A stretch of 12,518 nt of DNA. It comes from Oscillospiraceae bacterium (lineage in GTDB: Bacteria > Bacillota > Clostridia > Saccharofermentanales > Saccharofermentanaceae). Below are positions 5,079 through 12,518 of the stretch, in pieces. The position numbers and the translations under genes are program-made. The notes below the pieces were generated by a model. It was not told the DNA's origin and searched no databases. It worked only from the letters and a program-made list of their open reading frames with translations. Numbering within the stretch: the first letter of the stretch is position 1; every line of letters begins with the position of its first letter. Location: the NCBI GenBank assembly GCA_902782985.1, contig CACZPC010000270.1, positions 1-12,518 on the forward strand, in the 5' to 3' direction.

Positions 5079-7436
5079 TCAGACTTCAGTGAAACATTCG
5101 ATGATGTCATATCCCAATGAAGCCAGTTTTTCTATATCGTCTTCGCCATATGTGAACTTTGCGGGACCATATATCGCGGATGTATGATCAAGAGGTCTTG
5201 TAACAACACGGCAATCCTTCTCTCCTTCTCCCTGTTCAAGAGTGAAAACATCTCGATCAAGGCACATCCTGCAATTTTGTTTATTGTTTCCGATGGCACA
5301 GAAATCAGATTGCATCCAAGGGATGGAACCGCCTCCGTGTACAAGTATCTGAAGCCCGCGGACAGGTACCGTATCCGAAAGTATTTCAGCAGCAGTATCG
5401 GCAGTGATCTCATAAGACATTGTTAAACCGTCTGCTCTGTCCTTAAGAAGCTTAAATGTCGAAGCATTATAGATATTCGAACCGGCAGAAAGGAAATGTT
5501 TTATACCAAGCTCTTTACAGATTTCCTTATCAGACAACGGATCGCAGTCTATAAGTGCATAGAATCTGTCGCCGAGTTCATCATGAACCTTTCGTAAAGT
5601 ATCTTCAAACTTGGATATAGATGAATCATGGATAAGATCAGGCATAACAGCAGCAAGAAGAGCATTATTACTCCTGATGAAATCCATAATAGCATTTCTG
5701 AATTTGCCGAAGGAAAGGTCATATACCGAAAATGCATATATATCGGCATCTCTTCTTAGGTCACCCCTGAGCGTACTGAAGGACGGGAAATAATATAAAG
5801 TCTTAATATCTCCGCTTTCCCTATCTTCAAGTGAAGTATCATCATCTGAACCGAACATATCATATACCGATCCGATATTATGTGAAGTCTCATAATCGAT
5901 CTCGGCAATAAGATGTTCAGTCAGCTGTCGTCTAAGATCATTAATGAGACTTACCGGGCATCTAACTTCTTCAGAGCCGTGAACGACGAAGAATTCATTT
6001 ATCTCGAAAGGCGTATCGCCTGTCTTTCGCATTTGCTTTTCGATCCTCTCGAAAGATAAAGGAGCACCCTCATATCCTTCTTCGATATCACAATCAGCCT
6101 CGGCATAGATACCGCTCATAAATCCTGAGGCAACCTTGGCATTTGCTTTGAGTATGCCGCTCTCGGAACTGTCAAAAGAGATATCTACCGAAGTCTTACG
6201 CTTTTCTGCTTTGGAACCGACAAAATCATGGCTCATAAGGAATACATTCAGTTCCCTGCCGAGCTTTTTGATCATATCGGGATGAAGACCCTTAAGTGTA
6301 ATGCTTCCGGGAGCTTCATGCACCTTGCCTACAGGGAAAGATGCAACTTCACTTCCTTTATCTCTGATGGAGATATAATCTCCCTTGGAAGGGATCACGG
6401 ATCCTCCCGTCGTACGTACAGTAACAGTTCCCTTCTTGGGATCGGATGAAGATAATCTGCCGATCTTAAGACCGTATTTGCCTACGAATTCGCCGGAAAG
6501 GAGATTATCGGGTTTCTTACCGCCAAGAGATTGAGATGTGAAACTGCCGCCTCTGTTAAAACTGACAAGAAGACTGTCATTTACACTCTTGATGAGTTCA
6601 TCATCAAGGATATTGTCATAATATGCATCTATAAGAGTACGATAAGCATGAACTGCAGCAGATACATATGCTTCATCTCTCATCCTCCCCTCGATCTTAA
6701 GCGAAGCGATACCGGAAGATAAAAGCTCAGACAGATAAGGGATAACACATCTGTCCTTAGGGGATAACAGATGACCCTTGCGGATTGCCTTGGAATCCGG
6801 AGAACTTGATGAATGAAGTGCATATTCCTGTCTGCACGGCTGGGCGCAAAGTCCTCTGTTACCGCTCCTGGTACCGCTCTTATTCATGGAACTGAAAAGA
6901 CACAGGCCTGAATAACAAACACAGACTGCACCATGTGCAAATATCTCAAGTTCTATATTATCTCTGGATGCGGTCCTTACTCTGCTTCTTATCTCATCAA
7001 GAGTCAGCTCTCTGGGCATAACGACACGCTCGAACCCCATGGATGCAAGAGTACCGAAATCATCCTTCGACCAGATATTCATCTGTGTACTTGCATGAAG
7101 CGGGATCTGCGGATATTTATTGTGTATCTCCGAAGCCAGACCGAGATCCTGGATAAGAATGGCATCAACTCCGCAATTATACGCATCGCAGGCCAGCTCA
7201 CATGCTTCATTTATCTCGTCATCATTAATAAGCGTATTAAGAGTCAGATATACCTTTGTACTTCTTCTGTGAGCATAGACACATCCTTCACGAAGGTCAT
7301 CCATCGTAAGGTTATCGGCATTTATCCTTGCGTTATAAAGATTTACGCCGCAATAGACTGCATCGGCACCGCTGTCGACAGCAGCCTTAAGGATAGGAAG
7401 CGATCCGGCAGGGGCAAGTAATTCAACTCTTTTCAT
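5079..7436 (-). CDS. U32-family protein, probable RNA hydroxylation factor (RlhA/TrhP type)
   Basis: This 785-residue protein begins with the U32 TIM-barrel start ELLAPAGSLPILKAAVDSGADAVYCG (key residues A8, G11, A22, D25, Y28, G30). It carries the U32 signature from E164 to S182 (EIFAHGAVCVCYSGLC) and SLKIEGRMR at 245-253. It is much longer than the short U32 proteins and resembles the long form with a DUF3656-like middle part. U32 proteins were first called peptidases or collagenases, but characterised bacterial members act in RNA hydroxylation (RlhA on 23S rRNA, TrhP on tRNA) or ubiquinone hydroxylation (UbiU/UbiV). Cysteines C172, C179, C197, C201 and C230 could bind an iron-sulfur cluster, and a second group (C713, C722, C725, C742) lies near the C-terminus. 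Its ATG overlaps the zapA stop by one base (TGATG), with GAAGG 7 nt upstream. The exact substrate is not determinable here. Confidence 0.88.
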   Translation of the reverse strand: MKRVELLAPAGSLPILKAAVDSGADAVYCGVNLYNARINADNLTMDDLREGCVYAHRRSTKVYLTLNTLINDDEINEACELACDAYNCGVDAILIQDLGLASEIHNKYPQIPLHASTQMNIWSKDDFGTLASMGFERVVMPRELTLDEIRSRVRTASRDNIELEIFAHGAVCVCYSGLCLFSSMNKSGTRSGNRGLCAQPCRQEYALHSSSSPDSKAIRKGHLLSPKDRCVIPYLSELLSSGIASLKIEGRMRDEAYVSAAVHAYRTLIDAYYDNILDDELIKSVNDSLLVSFNRGGSFTSQSLGGKKPDNLLSGEFVGKYGLKIGRLSSSDPKKGTVTVRTTGGSVIPSKGDYISIRDKGSEVASFPVGKVHEAPGSITLKGLHPDMIKKLGRELNVFLMSHDFVGSKAEKRKTSVDISFDSSESGILKANAKVASGFMSGIYAEADCDIEEGYEGAPLSFERIEKQMRKTGDTPFEINEFFVVHGSEEVRCPVSLINDLRRQLTEHLIAEIDYETSHNIGSVYDMFGSDDDTSLEDRESGDIKTLYYFPSFSTLRGDLRRDADIYAFSVYDLSFGKFRNAIMDFIRSNNALLAAVMPDLIHDSSISKFEDTLRKVHDELGDRFYALIDCDPLSDKEICKELGIKHFLSAGSNIYNASTFKLLKDRADGLTMSYEITADTAAEILSDTVPVRGLQILVHGGGSIPWMQSDFCAIGNNKQNCRMCLDRDVFTLEQGEGEKDCRVVTRPLDHTSAIYGPAKFTYGEDDIEKLASLGYDIIECFTEV

Positions 7437-8020
7437 CAGGAATCCTTCCCCTCCTTCTTCTTATCCTGTTTTTTCTCTTCACTGTCTGATGCCAGCTGCT
7501 CCATGGGAGTAGGCTCAGATACATGAGTCTGTTCTTCCAGCGCAAGCTTTTGCTGAAGATACATAAGCTCTGTCTTCATATTACTGTTCTCATCCTGAAG
7601 CGTGATAAGTCTGTCACAGGCATCAAGAAGAGCAAGCGTGGTTACTTTATTGGTGGTAAGCCCGGGATTATTATCCTTAGCCTGATTAAGTATCGAATTG
7701 ACAGAAGAAGCTATTCTTCTTATCCTGGCTTCACTCATGTCATCAGTACTGCCGAGAAGATAATTATGTCCTGCTATCTCTACTGATACGCGCTTGGGAC
7801 TGTTATCCTTCTTAGGCCTGGTAAGAGCTTCTCTGGCCTTTATCTTTTCATCAAGAGTCTGAACCGGTTTATTCTCAGTAAGATCTCTGGTCATACTGGG
7901 ACCCTTGTAACGCTGCTCATAAGTAGCCATCAACGGCATATCGTCCTTGACGAGACGTCTTTTCTTATTCGGTGTTTCCGAATACCTGCTGAACATGTTA
8001 CCGGTGTTGCTCTTTTTCAT
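7436..8020 (-). CDS. zapA: Cell division protein ZapA, extended form
   Basis: ZapA binds FtsZ and promotes bundling of its filaments at the division site. The ZapA domain runs from about residue 77 to 165: VSVEIAGHNYLLGS at 78-91, the helix start ARIRRIASSVNSIL at 98-111, LALLDACDRLITLQDE at 129-144, then a coiled-coil region to about 163. The 194-residue product is longer than usual. It has a basic, low-complexity N-terminal extension (1-76, many K and R) and a charged Lys/Glu-rich tail (about 180-194). The ATG has AAAGG 8 nt upstream and starts 28 nt after the rsmA stop. The stop overlaps the start of the U32 gene, a pairing common in Clostridia. The domain call is firm; the role of the extension is unknown. 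Confidence 0.88.
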   Translation of the reverse strand: MKKSNTGNMFSRYSETPNKKRRLVKDDMPLMATYEQRYKGPSMTRDLTENKPVQTLDEKIKAREALTRPKKDNSPKRVSVEIAGHNYLLGSTDDMSEARIRRIASSVNSILNQAKDNNPGLTTNKVTTLALLDACDRLITLQDENSNMKTELMYLQQKLALEEQTHVSEPTPMEQLASDSEEKKQDKKKEGKDS

Positions 8021-8048
8021 AAGACTGACCTTTACCTTATAAGATAGT

Positions 8049-8849
8049 TTAGATTATAACATCTGAGGCTTTATATTGCCGAAAGATATCTCTGAAAGTT
8101 TCCGGTTCTATCTGCTCAGCTCTAATATCTTCTCTGATTCCTGAATTGATAATCGTTTCCTTTAACTCCGGGAAACTGTTAGTAAGTTTCTTGCGTCTTA
8201 CCCTGAAACACTTCTCGACGAATGAAACGAATTCGGGAGACGGTATTCCCTTTTCTCTTGTGATCGTAATAACCGCAGAAGTAGTATGAGGTTCAGGCAC
8301 AAAAGCTTCACGAGGAACAGTAAACTCCTTACGTACCGTACCGAAGCAGGAACAGATGACAGCCAAAGGCCCGTATTGTTTGGTCCCCGGTCCTGCCGAT
8401 ATCCTTCTGAATGCTTCTTCCTCGATCATAAAAGTCATCTTGATACAGTCAGTAAGATCACTCATCAGCTTCATCATGATCGGGGTCATTACATAATACG
8501 GAATATTACTTACGGCATATTTAAAAGAGCTTTCGCCGTAATCATGACATTTCAGGTAATCATTACAGATGATCCGTATATTAGACATTCCCTTAAATCG
8601 CTCGGTAAGCTTCTCATTAAGACGCTTATCTATCTCTATAGCAGTGATATCAATACCTGCTTCGGCGAATCTGTCCGTGAGGGCACCAATACCGGGACCT
8701 ATCTCCAATACCTTATCGCCTTCCCCGGCACCTGTAAGCTCAATGATCGCTGAAATTATATCTTCATCACAGAGAAAATTCTGCCCGAAGTTCTTATCGG
8801 GCAGAATCTTATTATCTGCAATATATCTTAATGTCTCTTCCTTATTCAT
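8049..8849 (-). CDS. rsmA: 16S rRNA dimethyladenosine transferase RsmA (KsgA)
   Basis: RsmA dimethylates two adjacent adenosines in the terminal hairpin of 16S rRNA (A1518 and A1519 in E. coli numbering) using S-adenosylmethionine, late in small-subunit assembly. The 266-residue length fits. Motifs are FGQNFL at 21-26, the SAM-binding EIGPGIGALT at 49-58, the acidic IEID at 71-74, the catalytic NIPYY at 115-119 (commonly NLPYY) and VPREAFVPEPHTTSAVI at 178-194. Loss of this enzyme gives kasugamycin resistance in other bacteria. Its ATG overlaps the purL stop (TAATG). No Shine-Dalgarno sequence is visible in the 20 nt before the start, so translation likely depends on coupling to purL. zapA follows after 28 nt. 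Identification is secure. Confidence 0.96.
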   Translation of the reverse strand: MNKEETLRYIADNKILPDKNFGQNFLCDEDIISAIIELTGAGEGDKVLEIGPGIGALTDRFAEAGIDITAIEIDKRLNEKLTERFKGMSNIRIICNDYLKCHDYGESSFKYAVSNIPYYVMTPIMMKLMSDLTDCIKMTFMIEEEAFRRISAGPGTKQYGPLAVICSCFGTVRKEFTVPREAFVPEPHTTSAVITITREKGIPSPEFVSFVEKCFRVRRKKLTNSFPELKETIINSGIREDIRAEQIEPETFRDIFRQYKASDVII

Positions 8850-11800
8850 TACAGGAAGTATGCAATACCTGATTCGAAGATCTTCTGGTCCTTCTCACCC
8901 GGGATATTCTTGCAAAGATCGGGATCGAATCTCTCTGAATGACCCATCTTACCGAATACACGGCCGTCGGGAGACAAGATACCTTCAATACCTGCAACTG
9001 AACCGTTGGGATTAAATTCAGTACCTGCAGCGGGAACTCCGAGATCATCAACATAACACGTTGCGATCTGGCCATTCTTAACAAGCTCATTAAGCTGGTC
9101 GTTGGAGATAACGAATTTACCCTCACCGTGTGAGATGGGGATATTATAGATCTCGCCGGGCTTAACGCCTGTGAGCCAGGGGCTGTTATTGCTCATGATA
9201 CGTGTAGATACATAGGAGTTCTGGTGACGTCCGATGTTGTTATATGTAAGAGTAGGATCATCAGAAGAAAGCTCCTTGATATCACCGTACGGTACAAGCC
9301 CGAGCTTGATAAGGGACTGGAATCCGTTACAGATACCGAGCATAAGACCGTCACGCTGGAAAAGAAGATCTCTTACTGCTTCCGTAACATACTGATTTCT
9401 GAAAGCAGCAGCGAAGAACTTTCCGGAACCCTCAGGTTCGTCACCTGCAGAGAAACCGCCGGGAAGCATTACGATATTGCTTTCGCCGATCTTCTTGGCA
9501 AGTGTCTTAAGCGAATCTGTGATATCCTGCTGGCTCTGATTTCTGATAACGAATACATCAGTTTCACCGCCTGCTCTCTCGAAAGCTCTTGCGGAATCGA
9601 TCTCACAGTTTGTACCGGGCATAACGGGAATTATTACCCTGGGCTTAGCACCCTTAAGTACACCGGGAGCTGCCTTGAATGTCTTATCTGTAGCGAAAGG
9701 TGAGATCGTAAGAGGCATCTTGGCGCTTTCGGCGAATGTCGGGAAGATCTTCTCGAGCTTGCCTTCAAAGCGGAGAGCAGCTACACCGCACTCGCAGGAA
9801 TTTTCACCATGGAAGAAGTTACCGTAATTATTTGTATGGCCTAAGTACTTACCGCCTACCATCTCGACCTTATCGACTGCATTACCGTCGTTGCTGATGG
9901 CAAGGATGATCGTACCGAGGCTTCTGCTGAAAAGCTCCTTCTCATCGATATCATCGGAGAAGTTGAAACCAAGGCTGTTACCGAAGCACATCTGTGCAAC
10001 TCTTGCTGCAACACCGGAGCTTCTTACAACAGCCGCATTCTGAAGCTGTCCTCTGCTCTGCAGCTCCTTAACGGCCTTGACTACTCTGAGGAAATGTTCC
10101 TTCTTATAGTAGCCCTTACCGTTTCTTGCTACCTTGATCATATACAGCTTCTGGTTAGGAGCTGTAAGAGTGGCTGTAATGAGCTTATCTGCCGTGGTCA
10201 TTCCGACTGCGAAAGATACGAGCGTCGGGGGCACATGGATATCATTGAATGTACCTGACATGGAGTCCTTACCGCCGATAGATGCCGTACCGAAATCAAG
10301 CTGTGCCTGATAAGCACCGAGAAGAGCCATAAGAGGCTTACCCCATGCTTCCTTGGAAGACATCCTTTCGAAATATTCCTGGAATGTAAGTCTTGCCGTA
10401 AGAGGATCAACACCCATGCAAAGGATCTTAAGAAGAGACTCAACTACTGCATGATATGAACCGGCATAAGGGTTCCACTCCGTGAAATAAGGATCAAAAC
10501 CGTATGTCATTACCGAGCAGTTCTTTGTAGTTCCCTTATCAAGCGGGATCTTAGCTGCCATACCTTCCTCGGGTGATGTCTGATACTGACCGCCGTAAGG
10601 CATTATGATGCTTGCTGCACCGATAGTGGAGTCAAATCTCTGACCTAATCCCTTTCTGGAGCAGCCTTCAAGCGTATTAAGAGTTTCTGTAAGAGAAGCC
10701 TTAAAGTCATGAGGCTTATATGTAGGAAGAACAGTATCAAGATATTCCGATCCTGTCTTGGATTCAACATTGACCTCGGCATATTGCTTAGCACCGTTTG
10801 TATCGATAAAAGATCTGGGAAGGTCAACGATCGTATTGCCGTTCCATGTCATCTTCATAACGGGCTCTTCAGTTACTTCAGCAACAACTGTAGCCTCAAG
10901 ATTCTCTTTGGCTGCTGCTGCCATAAACTTATCAAGATCAGCGGGATGAACGACAACAGCCATTCTCTCCTGAGACTCGGAGATGGCAATCTCAGTACCG
11001 TCAAGACCTTCATACTTCTTGGGAACAAGATCAAGATCGATCTTTAGACCGTCAGCAAGCTCACCGATAGCTACCGATACACCGCCTGCACCAAAGTCAT
11101 TACATCTGATGATAAGTTTGGTAACTTCGGGATCCCTGAAGAGTCTCTGAAGTTTTCTCTCTGTAGGAGGATTACCTTTCTGTACCTCAGCACCGCATGT
11201 AAGTACGGACTTCTCGTCATGTGCCTTGGATGATCCCGTAGCACCGCCGATACCGTCACGACCTGTTCTTCCGCCGAGAAGTACGACGATATCACCTGCC
11301 TGAGGTCTTTCTCTTACAATGTTCTCAGCAGGAGCTGCACCGACAACGGCACCAATCTCCATACGCTTTGCAACATAACCGGGATGATAGACTTCATCTA
11401 CCTGACCGGTAGCAAGACCTATCTGGTTACCGTATGCACTGTATCCTGCAGCAGCAGTCCTGACGAGCTTTTTCTGGGAAAGCTTTCCCTTAAGTGTCAT
11501 TGAAACAGGTACGGTAGGATCGCCGGCACCTGTTACACGCATAGCCTGATATACATATGATCTTCCGGAAAGCGGATCTCTGATAGCACCGCCAAGGCAT
11601 GTAGCAGCACCACCGAAAGGCTCTATCTCTGTAGGATGGTTATGAGTCTCATTCTTGAACATGAAGATATAATCCTTATCTTCACCGTCAACCTGGATCT
11701 TGATCTTGATAGAGCAAGCATTGATCTCCTCGGACTCATCAAGGTCCTGTAACTTTCCGTCTTTCTTGAGCTTCCTCATAGCCATTGTAGCTACATCCAT

Positions 11801-12518
11801 AAGGCAGATATGCTTGGAAGAGATCCTGTCACCGTATACCTCTTCCCTTGTCTTAAGATAGTCGGCATAGGAAGCCTTGATGTCAGCTGTAAGCTCGTCA
11901 TCACCTTCGAACTTGATATCGGTAAGCTCAGTAAGGAATGTAGTATGACGGCAGTGATCAGACCAGTATGTATCAAGTACTCTGATCTCTGTAACTGTGG
12001 GATTTCTCTTCTGTGTCTTGAAGAAATCCTGTGTAAAGAGAAGATCGGAATCGCTCATGGCAAGTCCCATGTCATTTCTCAGTGCCTTTACTGAAGCTTC
12101 ATCCATATCGATAAAACCGTCAATAGTAGCTACAGTCGTGGGAATGTCATATTTATCCTCAAGAGTCTCGGGCTTCTCGGCGGAAGCTTCTCTGGCTTCA
12201 ACGGGATTGATAAGATAACCTGCGATCTTTGTCTTCTGTTCATCAGTGAGAGAACCATAGAAAGCTACGATCTTTGCAGTCTTTACGATAGGTCTGTCCT
12301 TCTGTGTAAGGAACTGAACACACTGAGCAGCCGAATCCGCTCTCTGATCGTACTGTCCGGGAAGTGCCTCGATAATAAGGACATAGCAGCTGTCACCGAG
12401 GTCTGCCGTCTCATCATAAACGTTATCTACCGGAGGCTCGGAAAAAACAACATTCTTCGCCTTTTCATATTCTTCATCCGTTATACCTGATACATCGTAT
12501 CTGTTGATAACTCTTACA
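8849..12518 (-). CDS. purL: Phosphoribosylformylglycinamidine synthase, single chain, 5' end missing
   Basis: The enzyme converts FGAR, ATP and glutamine to FGAM in the fourth step of purine synthesis. The reading frame stays open from the stop to the right edge, giving 1222 visible residues. The first in-frame ATG, at 12106, is internal: the 137 codons before it encode typical family sequence (VRVINRYDVSGITDEEYEKA and FSEPPVDNVYDE). Compared with the family, perhaps 30-40 N-terminal residues are lost. In visible numbering, DTYWSDHCRHTTF is at 182-194, followed by ETHNHPTEIEPFGG and GGKDSMSGT of the synthetase core. The C-terminal glutamine amidotransferase domain has catalytic C1063 in GICNGFQ, and H1130 and E1132 in SHGEG. 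One chain with its own amidotransferase fits the clostridial type, unlike the three-part PurS/PurL/PurQ of Bacillus. Any promoter or purine riboswitch would lie outside the window. Confidence 0.97.
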   Translation of the reverse strand, partial: VRVINRYDVSGITDEEYEKAKNVVFSEPPVDNVYDETADLGDSCYVLIIEALPGQYDQRADSAAQCVQFLTQKDRPIVKTAKIVAFYGSLTDEQKTKIAGYLINPVEAREASAEKPETLEDKYDIPTTVATIDGFIDMDEASVKALRNDMGLAMSDSDLLFTQDFFKTQKRNPTVTEIRVLDTYWSDHCRHTTFLTELTDIKFEGDDELTADIKASYADYLKTREEVYGDRISSKHICLMDVATMAMRKLKKDGKLQDLDESEEINACSIKIKIQVDGEDKDYIFMFKNETHNHPTEIEPFGGAATCLGGAIRDPLSGRSYVYQAMRVTGAGDPTVPVSMTLKGKLSQKKLVRTAAAGYSAYGNQIGLATGQVDEVYHPGYVAKRMEIGAVVGAAPAENIVRERPQAGDIVVLLGGRTGRDGIGGATGSSKAHDEKSVLTCGAEVQKGNPPTERKLQRLFRDPEVTKLIIRCNDFGAGGVSVAIGELADGLKIDLDLVPKKYEGLDGTEIAISESQERMAVVVHPADLDKFMAAAAKENLEATVVAEVTEEPVMKMTWNGNTIVDLPRSFIDTNGAKQYAEVNVESKTGSEYLDTVLPTYKPHDFKASLTETLNTLEGCSRKGLGQRFDSTIGAASIIMPYGGQYQTSPEEGMAAKIPLDKGTTKNCSVMTYGFDPYFTEWNPYAGSYHAVVESLLKILCMGVDPLTARLTFQEYFERMSSKEAWGKPLMALLGAYQAQLDFGTASIGGKDSMSGTFNDIHVPPTLVSFAVGMTTADKLITATLTAPNQKLYMIKVARNGKGYYKKEHFLRVVKAVKELQSRGQLQNAAVVRSSGVAARVAQMCFGNSLGFNFSDDIDEKELFSRSLGTIILAISNDGNAVDKVEMVGGKYLGHTNNYGNFFHGENSCECGVAALRFEGKLEKIFPTFAESAKMPLTISPFATDKTFKAAPGVLKGAKPRVIIPVMPGTNCEIDSARAFERAGGETDVFVIRNQSQQDITDSLKTLAKKIGESNIVMLPGGFSAGDEPEGSGKFFAAAFRNQYVTEAVRDLLFQRDGLMLGICNGFQSLIKLGLVPYGDIKELSSDDPTLTYNNIGRHQNSYVSTRIMSNNSPWLTGVKPGEIYNIPISHGEGKFVISNDQLNELVKNGQIATCYVDDLGVPAAGTEFNPNGSVAGIEGILSPDGRVFGKMGHSERFDPDLCKNIPGEKDQKIFESGIAYFL

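Noticed and set aside
6933..7421. 162-codon open frame on the plus strand
   Set aside because: It lies wholly inside the U32 gene on the opposite strand, shows no family motifs, and is explained as a frame shadow.
8286..9015. Plus-strand open frames of 148-159 codons over rsmA and purL (also 9224-9703)
   Set aside because: They are antisense to strongly conserved genes, have no recognisable domain, and encode low-complexity or basic sequence typical of shadow frames.

Overview
The window looks like chromosomal housekeeping DNA from a member of the class Clostridia (Bacillota). The evidence is a single-chain purL of the clostridial type, zapA next to a long U32-family gene, tsaD next to smpB, AGGAG-like ribosome binding sites, heavy CTT and ATA codon use, and moderate GC (roughly 45-50% in purL and tsaD in the lines I counted). 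Genus cannot be fixed from what is visible.

All ten supported genes lie on the minus strand and are read from right to left. In transcription order they are: purL (5' end cut off by the window), rsmA, zapA, a U32-family gene, dut, a CorA-like transporter, a membrane-anchored alpha/beta-hydrolase-fold protein, tsaD, smpB and a VanZ-like membrane protein. Gaps are tiny or absent. purL/rsmA, zapA/U32 and corA-like/hydrolase share one base between stop and start (TAATG or TGATG). hydrolase/tsaD are 1 nt apart. The only larger gap, 94 nt between dut and the CorA-like gene, holds a weak terminator-like hairpin and may divide the run into two units. Positions 1-360, left of the last gene, are AT-rich with no gene I can support, apart from one good 9-bp hairpin just after the vanZ stop.

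Functionally the run mixes purine synthesis (purL), nucleotide sanitation (dut), RNA modification (rsmA, tsaD and probably the U32 protein), ribosome rescue (smpB), division (zapA) and membrane functions (CorA-like, hydrolase-fold, VanZ-like). It reads as a growth-linked housekeeping operon, not a mobile or defence island. I saw no transposase, integrase, phage gene, CRISPR array, tRNA or rRNA.

I did not find a clear new biological system. The most unusual part is a translationally coupled pair: a CorA-family protein whose GMN signature reads GQN, followed by a single-pass membrane protein with an alpha/beta-hydrolase fold whose nucleophile serine and catalytic histidine both appear to be replaced (GIGSG and GAGYLES). 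Other points are a 76-residue basic N-terminal extension on ZapA, an rsmA start without a visible Shine-Dalgarno sequence, two cysteine clusters in the U32 protein, and a marked GC drop over the VanZ-like gene.
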